Shown here: positions 1 through 8,238 of the stretch, one piece after another
Layout of the letters: the number at the start of each line of letters is the position of its first letter
Position numbering within the stretch: position 1 is the stretch's first letter
Source of the DNA: CAYYOS01 sp964473355
GTDB taxonomy: Bacteria > Pseudomonadota > Gammaproteobacteria > Burkholderiales > REEB80
Length of the DNA: 26,055 nucleotides
Assembly (NCBI GenBank): GCA_964473355.1
Contig: CAYYOS010000013.1
Coordinates: 1-26,055, forward strand
Direction: 5' to 3'
Made by a program: the position numbers and the translations under genes
The notes under the pieces: generated by a model
What the model saw: only the letters and a program-made list of their open reading frames with translations
Told to the model about the DNA's origin: nothing
The model's database searches: none

Positions 1-2
1 CT

Positions 3-470
3 TTCTTAATTCCGGGTGGCTTTGGCACGCGCCAAGAGATGCACAACCGCAAGCTGCATGACTACATACGCGCGCTTCCACGCGCTTGCTTACTAACCAG
101 TGTCTGCACTGGTTCTTGGATTTACGCGCACATGGGTCTTTTAGATGGCTTGCCTGCCACCAATCGCAAGGAACCAGATCGGCTGGAGGCCTCGCATTTG
201 GGCAAAACGCCCATAGATCGGCTGGCTGAGATCGCCCCAGGTTGCCATGTGAGCCGGGCGCGGGTGGTGGACGCGGGACGCATGATAACCGCAGGCGGCA
301 TTGCGTCGGGAATGGAACTGGGTTTTCATTTACTGCGTCGCGCGGGCTACGACGAATTATTTATTAATGATGTGGCTCGCGTTATGGAATATCAACGCGC
401 TTATGAATTTTATAGACACGATATCGAATACGCCCCCCAGGGCGAAGTAAGTACTTTGCACTCGGCTTGA
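3..470 (+). CDS. DJ-1/PfpI-family (class I glutamine amidotransferase-like) protein, 5' end missing
   Basis: The frame is open from the window edge, reading FLIPGGFGTRQEM before the first internal Met at 39, so the N-terminus lies outside. The visible part has the DJ-1/PfpI landmarks: a P-G-G-F-G turn and, about 40 residues on, the nucleophile-elbow motif SVCTGSWIYAHMGLLDG, whose Cys is the family's catalytic or redox cysteine, followed by the A-T-N-R segment. The C-terminal part (ITAGGIASGMELGFHLL) is also typical. The family includes isonitrile hydratases, proteases, glyoxalases and AraC-type regulators without the DNA-binding domain; the substrate cannot be read from sequence. It ends 18 bp before the cyanate-type transporter genes on the same strand, so a shared operon and a linked role are likely. 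This is inference. Confidence 0.85.
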   Translation, partial: FLIPGGFGTRQEMHNRKLHDYIRALPRACLLTSVCTGSWIYAHMGLLDGLPATNRKEPDRLEASHLGKTPIDRLAEIAPGCHVSRARVVDAGRMITAGGIASGMELGFHLLRRAGYDELFINDVARVMEYQRAYEFYRHDIEYAPQGEVSTLHSA

Positions 471-488
471 TCTAACGGAGGAACGACC

Positions 489-1850
489 ATGTCCATCTTT
501 AACAATCCCTTCAACCCACTTGTTAAACTGACGCGTGGCTGCAGTTGCGGCCGTCACGCCAATCAAACCGATCATGACGCCGAGCAAGCGCTGACTACGG
601 AAGCATTAGCCTCACGCACGGTGGAGGGGGCGGTTCTGCGCGCAATGTTTCCACAAGACGAATTGCGTCGCCGCTTTTTGCGAACGGTAGGGGCGAGCAC
701 CGCACTAGCGGCGATCTCGAGCGTGTTTCCCCTGGCAATGGCGAAGGAAGCCTTCGCGCAGTCCGCGGGAAAATTAGAAAAAACCAAGCTTAAGGTTGGT
801 TTTATTCCCATTACTTGCGCGACGCCCATCATCATGGCGCATCCTCTGGGTTTTTACGCCAAACAAGGGTTGGATGTCGAAGTCGTTAAAACTGCGGGCT
901 GGGCGGTGATACGCGATAAATCATTATCCAAAGAGTACGACGCGGCGCATATGTTGTCCCCGATGCCCTTGGCAATCTCTCTGGGTGCGGGCTCCAACCC
1001 CATTCCCTGGGCCATGCCGGCTGTGGAAAATATTAACGGCCAAGCCATTACCCTAGCGATCAAGCACAAAGATAAACGCGACCCCAAAGAGTGGAAGGGT
1101 TTTAAGTTTGCCGTGCCATTCGATTACTCCATGCATAATTATTTGTTGCGCTACTTTCTAGCCGAACACGGGCTCGACCCCGACAAAGACGTGCAAATTC
1201 GCTCCGTGCCGCCCCCGGAAATGGTCGCCAACCTACGCGCCGATAACATCGATGGCTTTTTGGCGCCGGACCCGGTGAACCAACGCGCGGTGTACGATGG
1301 CGCGGGCTTTATTCATATCCTTTCCAAAGAAATATGGGAGGGCCATCCGTGTTGCGGCTTTTCCGCAAGCAAAGAATTTGTCGCACAAATGCCTAACACC
1401 TATCACGCATTGCTGAAGGGGATATTGGAAGCCACCGCCTATGCGCGTAAGCCGGAGAACCGTAAGGAAATTGCCGCGGCAATCGCGCCAGCTAATTATC
1501 TCAACCAACCCGTCACCGTGGTAGAGCAGGTGCTCACCGGTACTTACGCCGATGGTTTAGGAGGAATAAAAACGGCGCCGAATCGTATCGACTTTGATCC
1601 TTTCCCATGGCAGTCTTTCGCGATTTGGATCATGACTCAGATGAAGCGCTGGGGCCAAATCAGCGGCGAGCTTAATTATCAAAAAGTGGCGCAGGAAGTT
1701 TTTTTGGCAACTGACGCGACGCGCTTAATGAAAGAAGTGGGTTTGGTGCCGCCCACTACCAGCACTAAGAAATTCTTTGTGATGAAAAAAGAATTCGATC
1801 CCAGCAAACCCGAGCAGTACATCCAGAGCTTCGCCATTCGGCGAACCTAG
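489..1850 (+). CDS. Tat-exported ABC transporter substrate-binding protein, NrtA/CmpA family (probable cyanate binding)
   Basis: Protein of 453 aa with a strong RBS (GGAGG about 7 nt before ATG). An unusual 55-residue N-terminal segment with CSCGRH (18-23) precedes a twin-arginine signal: R-R-R-F-L at 60-64, then a hydrophobic stretch and a likely cut after AFA near residue 90. The mature part is an NrtA/CmpA/SsuA-type periplasmic binding fold (KVGFIPITCATPIIMAHPLGFYAKQGLDV, split here only by context). Members of this family bind nitrate, bicarbonate or cyanate. Cyanate is preferred because a permease, an ATPase and a cyanase N-terminus follow in order. Tat export suggests folding, or cofactor or metal binding, in the cytoplasm before secretion. 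Confidence 0.88.
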   Translation: MSIFNNPFNPLVKLTRGCSCGRHANQTDHDAEQALTTEALASRTVEGAVLRAMFPQDELRRRFLRTVGASTALAAISSVFPLAMAKEAFAQSAGKLEKTKLKVGFIPITCATPIIMAHPLGFYAKQGLDVEVVKTAGWAVIRDKSLSKEYDAAHMLSPMPLAISLGAGSNPIPWAMPAVENINGQAITLAIKHKDKRDPKEWKGFKFAVPFDYSMHNYLLRYFLAEHGLDPDKDVQIRSVPPPEMVANLRADNIDGFLAPDPVNQRAVYDGAGFIHILSKEIWEGHPCCGFSASKEFVAQMPNTYHALLKGILEATAYARKPENRKEIAAAIAPANYLNQPVTVVEQVLTGTYADGLGGIKTAPNRIDFDPFPWQSFAIWIMTQMKRWGQISGELNYQKVAQEVFLATDATRLMKEVGLVPPTTSTKKFFVMKKEFDPSKPEQYIQSFAIRRT

Positions 1851-1859
1851 ACGTTTTCT

Positions 1860-2702
1860 ATGCGTCCTTCCCACGCTTGGCTCGCGCCTTTACTTTCGAT
1901 CCTATTCCTAGCGATTTTCTTAGGCGTATGGTCTCTTGCGACCGTTAAGCAAAAAGCCGAAGTGCAAGTGGATCCGGAGTACGCCAAGCTGGTGGGGGCG
2001 GCGGCCGCCACCGGTACTAAATCTGCCGTGCCCTCGCCGCTGGATGTCGGCAAAAAGCTCTGGGTGCATATCAAAGATCCGTTCTATGATCGTGGCACCA
2101 ATGACAAAGGCATAGGCATACAGCTGGGATATTCCATCGCGCGGGTGTTGACGGGTTTTCTGCTCGCCGCAGTGATAGCCATACCGCTGGGCTTTCTTAT
2201 CGGTATGTCACCGCTTATTTATAAGGCTTTGGATCCTTTTATCCAAATATTAAAACCGATCTCGCCCCTTGCCTGGATGCCGCTCGCCTTATACACGATT
2301 AAAGATTCCGGAACGTCCGCGATATTTGTGATTTTTATTTGTTCGTTGTGGCCCATGCTTATTAATACCGCTTTCGGCGTGGGTAGCGTGCGGCGTGATT
2401 GGTTAAACGTCGCGCGCACCTTGGAGGTTTCACCGGTGCGCACCGCGTTTCAAGTCATACTGCCCGCCGCTGCGCCTACCATTACCACCGGCATGCGGAT
2501 ATCAATCGGTATTGCTTGGCTAGTTATCGTCGCTGCGGAAATGTTGGTTGGCGGCACGGGCATCGGCTACTTTGTGTGGAACGAATGGAACAACCTGTCC
2601 ATTAGCAATATTATTATCGCGATTCTCTTTATTGGCCTAGTTGGAATGTTGCTGGATGCGCTGTTAGCTCGGCTCACGAAAATAGTTACTTACCGTGAAT
2701 AG
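1860..2702 (+). CDS. ABC transporter permease, NrtB/CmpB/SsuC type (probable cyanate uptake)
   Basis: Inner-membrane protein of 280 aa starting 9 bp after the binding-protein gene. TM1 spans about residues 10-30, followed by a soluble loop (about 35-75) and roughly five more helices. The cytoplasmic EAA loop, which docks the ATPase, is visible as ARTLEVSPVRTAFQVILP at about residues 180-200. Length and layout match binding-protein-dependent permeases of the nitrate/bicarbonate/taurine group. It would form the membrane channel for the neighbouring binding protein and ATPase. Substrate assignment rests only on the downstream cyanase. Confidence 0.88.
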   Translation: MRPSHAWLAPLLSILFLAIFLGVWSLATVKQKAEVQVDPEYAKLVGAAAATGTKSAVPSPLDVGKKLWVHIKDPFYDRGTNDKGIGIQLGYSIARVLTGFLLAAVIAIPLGFLIGMSPLIYKALDPFIQILKPISPLAWMPLALYTIKDSGTSAIFVIFICSLWPMLINTAFGVGSVRRDWLNVARTLEVSPVRTAFQVILPAAAPTITTGMRISIGIAWLVIVAAEMLVGGTGIGYFVWNEWNNLSISNIIIAILFIGLVGMLLDALLARLTKIVTYRE

Positions 2703-2705
2703 CAA

Positions 2706-3632
2706 ATGACTCAGAGCTTCTTAAACATAGAAGCGCTTTCCAAAGCGTTTCCCTCGGCGAATGGAAAACCCGGGACGCCGGTATTTGAGAATGTGCACTT
2801 CGGTCTTTCTCGCGGCGAATTTGGCTGCATTATTGGCCACTCGGGTTGTGGTAAAACGACGATCCTAAATATACTTGCTGGCCTAGACCGTGCCACGTCC
2901 GGCGTCATTATTATGGATGGCCGCGAAGTTGTCGGCCCATCTTTGGATCGCGGGGTGGTATTTCAAGGGCACGCGCTTTTGCCCTGGCAAAGCGCGCTAA
3001 AAAATGTCGAATTCGGCGTCCGCTCTCGTTGGCCGACATGGACGCGCCAGCAAATTGAGGCGCATAGCGTTAAATATCTCAATATGGTTGGGCTATCGGA
3101 AGCCTTGCATAAAAAACCCGCTGAACTCTCTGGGGGAATGAAGCAGCGCGTTGGCATTGCACGTGCCTTCGCCATTGAACCCAAGATGTTGCTGCTGGAC
3201 GAGCCGTTCGGCGCGCTGGACGCCTTGACCCGGGGCACCATACAAGACGAATTACTAGCGGTTGTCCAAGCCACCCACCAAACCGTATTCATGATCACCC
3301 ATGACGTGGACGAAGCCATTCTTCTTGCCGATAAGATTCTACTGATGAGCAATGGACCGCTCGCCAAAATCGCCGAAATTGTGGAAATTACCCTGCCGCG
3401 AAATCGGCTGCGCAGTACCATCCATCATGATCCGCAGTATTACCGCATACGTAATCACTTGGTAGATTTCCTGGTAAATCGTTCGCAAGTCTATGCGGGT
3501 GCGAGCGGACCTGCGGAGCACGACGCCAAAAACCCACCACACGTGCGGCCCGGATTAAGCGCGGAGAATACTTTCGATGCGCCAGTCGAGGCGATGGATT
3601 CGTCAATCAAAGAACCTGTTGGGCTCGCCTAA
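2706..3632 (+). CDS. ABC transporter ATP-binding protein, NrtD/CmpD/SsuB type (probable cyanate uptake)
   Basis: Protein of 308 aa beginning 3 bp after the permease stop. It has a complete nucleotide-binding domain: Walker A GHSGCGKT (44-51), Q-loop in VVFQGHALLPW (84-94), signature LSGGMKQR (141-148), Walker B MLLLDEP (161-167), D-loop and the switch His in ITHD (about 199). About 60 residues beyond the core form a polar tail. It powers import by the permease. The upstream gene order (binding protein, permease, ATPase) with gaps of 9 and 3 bp shows one operon, and cyanase starts 46 bp downstream. Confidence 0.9.
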   Translation: MTQSFLNIEALSKAFPSANGKPGTPVFENVHFGLSRGEFGCIIGHSGCGKTTILNILAGLDRATSGVIIMDGREVVGPSLDRGVVFQGHALLPWQSALKNVEFGVRSRWPTWTRQQIEAHSVKYLNMVGLSEALHKKPAELSGGMKQRVGIARAFAIEPKMLLLDEPFGALDALTRGTIQDELLAVVQATHQTVFMITHDVDEAILLADKILLMSNGPLAKIAEIVEITLPRNRLRSTIHHDPQYYRIRNHLVDFLVNRSQVYAGASGPAEHDAKNPPHVRPGLSAENTFDAPVEAMDSSIKEPVGLA

Positions 3633-3678
3633 GCAGAACAAAAACTTTGATTATTTATTTGAACCGCAGGAGAAAAGC

Positions 3679-3781
3679 ATGACTCGTGACGAAGTAAGCG
3701 AACTGATAGTCGCCAATAAATTAAAAAAGAAATTAAAGTGGTCGCAATTGGCCGAAGCCGTGGGCTTCAGTAAAGAGTGGT
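3679..3781 (+). CDS. cynS: Cyanate hydratase (cyanase), N-terminal fragment cut by assembly gap
   Basis: Starts at an ATG with RBS AGGAGA 6 nt upstream. The 34 visible residues read MTRDEVSELIVANKLKKKLK followed by WSQLAEAVGFSKEW, which is the N-terminal helix-turn-helix-like domain of proteobacterial cyanases (usual length about 147-156 aa). The enzyme decomposes cyanate with bicarbonate to ammonia and two CO2 through a carbamate intermediate. The catalytic Arg, Glu and Ser lie in the C-terminal domain, which is missing here because the sequence enters 100 N. Its position as the last gene of the transporter operon supports the assignment. Whether the rest is intact cannot be seen. Confidence 0.85.
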
Positions 3782-3881
3782 NNNNNNNNNNNNNNNNNNN
3801 NNNNNNNNNNNNNNNNNNNNNNNNNNNNNNNNNNNNNNNNNNNNNNNNNNNNNNNNNNNNNNNNNNNNNNNNNNNNNNNNN
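3782..3881. other. Assembly gap: exactly 100 N
   Basis: A run of exactly 100 N is the usual placeholder for a scaffold join of unknown length. It truncates the cyanase gene on the left and the helicase gene, which converges from the right. The real distance is unknown: at least about 340 bp of cyanase are missing, plus the helicase C-terminus. No reading frame should be followed across it. Confidence 0.98.
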
Positions 3882-5353
3882 CGGCTAAAGCTGCGCCCTG
3901 GGCGCGCCGACGTTTTGGCGGGCTTGGCATCGGAGCGACGAGGGTCCCCCCGGCGAACTTCTGTTCGCTGCATAACGTTGCCGTTAGGTTCGCTGCGATT
4001 GCCTAGGCTTGAACTGTTACCATTCGCCGCACGTGTGGGGGCGGCGTTCGCATAATCGTTAACGGAGCGTGAAAATGGACTAACCTGGCTACGTGCCGGC
4101 CGTGCATCGCGATCACGCGGCGGATAGGATTTCGCCCGTGAACTAGGCGCACGGCTATTGCGATCATTTCGCCCACCACCGCGACCACTGCGTTCTATCG
4201 GCGCATTGAAAGGGCGCTTGGGCTCTAAGCCTACAATAATTTCGGATTCCAATTTGCGCCCGGTTAAGCGCTCAATATCGCGCAACTTATTGCGATCTTC
4301 AGGGCATACTAAGGAAATGGCAGTGCCGGTAGCGCTACCCCGGCCGGTACGGCCAATGCGGTGAATGTAATCTTCGGCTACCATCGGCAAATCAAAGTTG
4401 ATAACGTGGCTAATGCCTGCAATATCTAATCCGCGAGCGGCAACGTCAGTGGCGACCAACACATTAAATTTATTGCGACGCATTTGATCCACCGTACGTT
4501 TGCGCGCGTTCTGGTTCATATCGCCATGCAGCGCAGCGCTGATATGGCCTTCGCCAGACAAGCGTTTAGCAAGTTTATCGGCCCCGTGCTTGGTCGCGGT
4601 AAAGATCACGGTTTGAAATAAACCGTCACCCTTTAACAAATGCGAGAGCAAGGCATGCTTATGTGTAACGTCATCCGCTTGGTGCATTTTTTGGGTGATT
4701 GAGGTGTGCACATCTTTGTTAGCAGCCAATTGAATGCGCGCAGGGTCTTTTAGCAACTTACTGGCGATGTCCATAATGCGTCCTTCAAGCGTCGCAGAAA
4801 ATAATAAGGTCTGACGGCTTGCCGGTGTTTTGGCGGCAATGCTTTTCACAGCATCGACAAAGCCCATATCCAACATACGATCCGCTTCATCTAGCACCAG
4901 CATTTCCAAGCGCGAGAAATCAACGCGGCCTTGTTCCATGTGGTCCATCAGGCGGCCGGGTGTCGCAACCAAAATATCCAGTGGCATTTGCAACATGCGA
5001 ATTTGCTTAGGGTAGGGCAGGCCACCTACGATATTACCGGTGGTGACTTGGCAAAATTTACTGAATTGTGTGACGTGATCATTAATCTGCATCGCCAATT
5101 CACGTGTCGGCGTTAAGACTAAAACGCGTGGACCACGGCCTTTAACGACGGCGGAAGGTGTTAACAAGCGTTGCAAGGCCGGTAAAACAAACGCTGCGGT
5201 TTTACCCGTGCCGGTTTGGGCGGACGCCATTAAATCGCGCCCCGCCAAGGCAATAGGAATAGCCTGACGCTGAATTTCAGTCGGCGCCTTGAAGTTGCAC
5301 GTCGCAATTGCGCGCATCAATTTTTCATTTAAATTTAAATTTTCGAAAGACAA
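3882..5353 (-). CDS. DEAD-box RNA helicase (RhlE-like), C-terminus lost in gap
   Basis: About 490 residues are visible. All core motifs are present: Q motif (F-x17-PTEIQ, near 3-28), motif I AQTGTGKT (45-52), Ia PTREL, Ib TPGR (131-134), II DEAD (155-158), III SAT (186-188), V ARGLDIAG and VI HRIGRTGR. After about residue 375 follows a basic, low-complexity tail rich in Arg, Gly, Ser and Asn, as in RhlE/DeaD-type helicases that unwind RNA in ribosome assembly and cold adaptation. The start is TTG at 5351-5353, chosen because GAGG sits 7 nt upstream and the next residues (SFENLNLNEKLMRAI) match the family start. The tail continues into the N run; any stop found beyond it is an artefact. Confidence 0.93.
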
Positions 5354-5598
5354 AATAATTCCTCACCCGCGCTTGAAGCACGGAAAATAAGTAACAATAC
5401 GAACGCAGCGAATGAAAAACGGTAATCGCCTGGTTCACGAGCGGCTTGGCGCCCAAAAGAGCCCAAGTCGTACGTTGCTAACCAGGGAAGCCAGTGAATG
5501 AATACACAAGGGAAAGGTCAGAAACGCGACACCCTCAAATGAGGATGAGTCGGCACTATACCTGTTAACTGGGAATAAGGCTAGTGAATATTTAGTTT

Positions 5599-5707
5599 CT
5601 ATGGAACGGGAATTGAACCGCAAAACGCAGGGGTACAAATTTATTCGTTTCAGGCGCGCCCACGGACAGGTCCGATTCAAGGAGCCTCTAAGCCTTGATT
5701 TCCATAG
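5599..5707. other. 109-bp segment closed by a perfect 8-bp inverted repeat, inside a 365-bp gene-free stretch
   Basis: The stretch 5354-5718 between the helicase and the DUF2283 gene has no convincing coding frame. Within it CTATGGAA (5599-5606) and TTCCATAG (5700-5707) are exact inverted copies. Read on the - strand, internal hairpins follow: TCAAGG/CCTTGA just inside the 5' arm and CGGA/TCCG, plus a T-loop-like GGTTCAATTCC near the 3' arm. The layout recalls a tRNA-like or other structured RNA, but the putative T-stem does not pair and the length is wrong for a tRNA. It could be a leader element of the helicase mRNA. Function unknown. Confidence 0.3.
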
Positions 5708-5718
5708 ACTGCCCTACG

Positions 5719-5919
5719 TCACGCTACCTTGAAATCCAGATGTTTGAGATCCGCGGAAGGTACGCGCTCCTTGACGCGCAGAATCTCGACGCCAACAACT
5801 TGGTTGTTGGCATCGAAATCTAGAACAATGCCGGGCTGCACTTCTTCGGATTCGATAATCTTTGATTCATCGAGGCGTAGATAAAGTGCGTCGGATTTTT
5901 CGTCATAGTGCATTTTCAT
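5719..5919 (-). CDS. DUF2283 family small protein
   Basis: 66-aa protein reading MKMHYDEKSDALYLRL, then a conserved acidic stretch (ESEEVQPGIVLDFD) and VVGVEILRVKER, the hallmark pattern of DUF2283 (Y-D-x-x-D-A-L-Y-I/L-x-L ... G-I/V-x-x-D-x-D ... G-I/V-E-I/L). The ATG at 5917-5919 is preferred over an upstream in-frame codon because GAGAGG lies 7 nt before it. It overlaps the stop of the upstream DUF4258 gene by four bases (ATGA), so the two are translationally coupled. DUF2283 proteins commonly pair with DUF4258 proteins, an arrangement resembling toxin-antitoxin modules with DUF2283 as the presumed partner or antitoxin. No biochemical role is certain. Confidence 0.82.
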   Translation of the reverse strand: MKMHYDEKSDALYLRLDESKIIESEEVQPGIVLDFDANNQVVGVEILRVKERVPSADLKHLDFKVA

Positions 5920-6176
5920 AACTTGCCTCTCTGACCTCGGTCGAAGTAAGCGGTAACAATACGCCAAGGAGTCAAAGTGACATTGTAGACCACCCGCAAT
6001 ATTCGGTCATCCTGTTCGCTAATGCGACCCAAAGCATGACGCAACTCGGGATCGGCTTTGTCGAGTTCGATTCGTTCTGGGGTTTGCAAGGTACGTTCCA
6101 CCCACGCGATGAGGATTCTGCGCTCGGCCATTACCGTGGCCGCATGGGTTGAAAAATTGTAACTAATTTTTGGCAT
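5916..6176 (-). CDS. DUF4258 family protein (possible toxin partner of DUF2283)
   Basis: 86 aa from ATG at 6174-6176; an in-frame TTG three codons upstream is also possible, and neither has a clear RBS. The sequence has the DUF4258 pattern: a conserved His-Ala near the N-terminus (STHAATVMAERRI), W-V-E-x-T-L-x-x-P, a central acidic stretch, then RILRVVYN and IVTAYFDR at the C-terminus. The fold resembles RelE/BrnT-like small RNases, and such proteins are often annotated as putative toxins; that is inference. The gene lies first in a two-gene unit, its TGA overlapping the DUF2283 ATG. The unit is divergent from the thioredoxin-like gene. Confidence 0.78.
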   Translation of the reverse strand: MPKISYNFSTHAATVMAERRILIAWVERTLQTPERIELDKADPELRHALGRISEQDDRILRVVYNVTLTPWRIVTAYFDRGQRGKL

Positions 6177-6298
6177 GTCGATCAATTTCAGGGTGCATCG
6201 GTCCCCTCCGTGGAAGTTTCCATACCCTTTTATCCAGCTTTTAATACCACTAACATAGCATATAAGAGATTCGGACTAAATCACGTCTAGGCTTTTTA

Positions 6299-7384
6299 AT
6301 GGGCATTATGCTATCTTTATGTATGCGCATTTTTCCCTCACGATCACAAATTATTTTTTCTCTTGCCGTCTTTGCGACCCTGGTATTATTCAGCCAGTTC
6401 GTTAGCGCTGCTCAAGACTGGTCTAAGGTAAACCGCGGGGGGTTTAAGGAAGACGCGGTGCCAGTCACCATCGAGTTTCCGTCCTGGTTTAAGCGCAGCT
6501 TCCTCGATATACGTGATGATTTAGCCGACGCCAAGCGCGCCGGAAAACAAGGCGTTCTGCTTTTTCTGAGTACACCGCATTGCAGTTATTGCAAAGCCTT
6601 CTTGGATTTCACTTTCGCTGATCCCGGCATTCAACGCGAGTTGCGCCGCAATTTTGACGTTATCGGCGTAGAAGTCATTAGCGATAGCATTCTTACCGAC
6701 GTCAACGGCAAATCTTGGACCATGAAGGAATATGCCGCCGCGCAAAAAGCTTACGTAACACCTACGTTGATATTTTTACGCCATGACGGCAAACAGATGC
6801 TACGCATCGTCGGTTACTACCCGCCTGAAAAATTTCGCGTGGCGATGGATTATTTATTAAAAGGACACTACGAACGCGAGCCCTTCAGCGCTTATCTGGC
6901 AAAAGTAAATACCAATGGCAAACCCGCAGAACTAATTCGTGATGCGGAATTGTTTGGCGCAGCCACTTTAATTTCTGATCGCCGCGCGGGCACCGCGAAG
7001 CGCCCGTTAATGGTGCTCCTAGAGCGCCCGAATTGTGATACCTGCAGCGCTTTTCATCAAAAGGTTCTGAACCATCCCCCCATTCGCGCCTTAATAAAAA
7101 AATATGACGCGGTCCAGCTGGATATGACCGATGCCAAAACAGCCATCATCACGCCAACCGGGGAACGTCTTACGCCCAAGCAATGGGCGGAAAAACTGGA
7201 AATAAACTATGCCCCGGCGTTGCTATTTTTTGACGAGCGCGGCAAGGAAGTCTATCGCCTAGATTCTGAACTCCTGCGCGAGCGCACCGAAGGATCATTG
7301 GAGTTGGTTCTGGAAAAAGGCTATCTGCAGGAGCCCCAGCTGCAGCGCTGGCGCAATCTTAAAGGGCGGTATCGCGCGCCTTAA
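6299..7384 (+). CDS. Exported protein with two thioredoxin-like domains (two CxxC sites)
   Basis: 361 aa. An N-terminal hydrophobic segment (about 17-36) ending in VSA-AQ is a probable Sec signal. The first Met is used here; Met4 or Met9 are equally possible. Domain 1 holds CSYC (95-98) in TPHCSYCKAFLDFTF with cis-Pro in VTPT (P155), resembling SoxW/thioredoxin-like DUF255-type folds. Domain 2 repeats the design with CDTC (246-249) and cis-Pro in YAPAL (P306). Both redox sites are intact, so it is a candidate periplasmic thiol-disulfide reductase with tandem active sites. The last 97 bp exist as a second diverged copy at 9349-9445. The stop TTAA is shared with the convergent AbiEii gene. Confidence 0.8.
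   Translation: MGIMLSLCMRIFPSRSQIIFSLAVFATLVLFSQFVSAAQDWSKVNRGGFKEDAVPVTIEFPSWFKRSFLDIRDDLADAKRAGKQGVLLFLSTPHCSYCKAFLDFTFADPGIQRELRRNFDVIGVEVISDSILTDVNGKSWTMKEYAAAQKAYVTPTLIFLRHDGKQMLRIVGYYPPEKFRVAMDYLLKGHYEREPFSAYLAKVNTNGKPAELIRDAELFGAATLISDRRAGTAKRPLMVLLERPNCDTCSAFHQKVLNHPPIRALIKKYDAVQLDMTDAKTAIITPTGERLTPKQWAEKLEINYAPALLFFDERGKEVYRLDSELLRERTEGSLELVLEKGYLQEPQLQRWRNLKGRYRAP
7288..7384 (+). repeat. Direct repeat copy 1: 3' end of the thioredoxin-like gene
   Basis: 97 bp from CGAAGGATCATTGG to the stop codon, matching 9349-9445 at 88 of 97 positions with no gaps. This copy is the functional end of the gene. Together the copies bracket the AbiE locus. Confidence 0.9.
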
Positions 7385-8238
7385 TTGTTGCTCGGTTTCA
7401 CAGCCTCACGTAAACCCCGTTCAACGCTTTGCACTAGGTCATACGTGCGTTCATCACTTGCACCGGCCATATGCTCGGCAATTTCTCGGATTAGTGCGGA
7501 ATCAGTTTTTTCTTTCAGCGCGTTTTCGAGAAGGTTAAGCACGTATTCGCCGGTATCTAGCGCCGTTATGCCTGCCATCTTTTGCCCGAGCACCCGGCTC
7601 GCGGCAAGTCCGATATCGAAACCCGCCGCTTCAACCGCCGGAAAGTGCTGATCGAATAATGTTTTAACCGAGACGATCGTGCTGAAATGGCGCAGCAGGT
7701 AAGCCATATCGGCGGCATCTTTCTTGGGTTGTGTGTGATGCCGCTCTGTCCAGGCCACAAGTTTTAGCAGCATTAGCCCCCCCGGGCTTACCACCCGGAG
7801 AGTTATCCCATCAACCATCACTTCCACAGCTTCAGCATAGGCATCGCGGAAACCCATAACGCTCATAGCGAAATCGTTGTCGGGCGGCCATAGAATTGAG
7901 CTGTTGCTCGACTCAACACCGCCAAACGGAATAAGGTCCAGCAGACCATCATTGCCAAACCTGAGTCGTTGCCGTTGCTTGGGATCAGGCTGAAATTCCG
8001 TATCTTGGCATATGCGTGCTCTCAGAGCTTGATATTCATCTCAGCTCGCGACCATAACCCCAAGATCCACGTCGCGCGTGGCCCGACCCTGAGGCAAGCC
8101 GTAAACTTTCTCCAGTAGTAGTACCCGGCCCGCAGCCCCCGTGACCATCCACTTAATACGTAAAGTTTCTGCGGCTTTCGCGACAGCCCCGATTAATTTA
8201 TGCGTGCGCGCATCAAGATACACCTTAGGTTTTATCAA
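7381..8238 (-). pseudogene. AbiEii-type nucleotidyltransferase toxin gene interrupted by an in-frame TGA
   Basis: The frame starts at a likely TTG (8236-8238) overlapping the end of the AbiEi-like gene and continues to TAA at 7381-7383. It is broken only by TGA at 8041-8043. The N-terminal piece has the nucleotidyltransferase core: VTGAAGR, then RATRDVD with the metal-binding Asp pair. The downstream piece, in the same frame (DEYQALRARICQD..., LIPFGGV..., GLMLLKLVAW), is the expected remainder. Together they give 285 codons, close to the usual length for AbiEii-like toxins, which transfer nucleotides to tRNA or other targets in type IV toxin-antitoxin systems. The stop falls about six codons after the DVD motif, so a truncated product should be inactive. 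Real nonsense mutation or base-call error cannot be told apart here. Confidence 0.78.

Noticed and set aside
3767..3881. Reading the helicase frame through the N run to a stop at 3767
   Set aside because: The 100 N are a placeholder; the last residues belong to the cyanase side and the frame across is meaningless.
5599..5707. tRNA or tmRNA gene
   Set aside because: 109 nt with an unpaired T-stem, no anticodon arm and no tag frame; kept only as an unexplained dyad.
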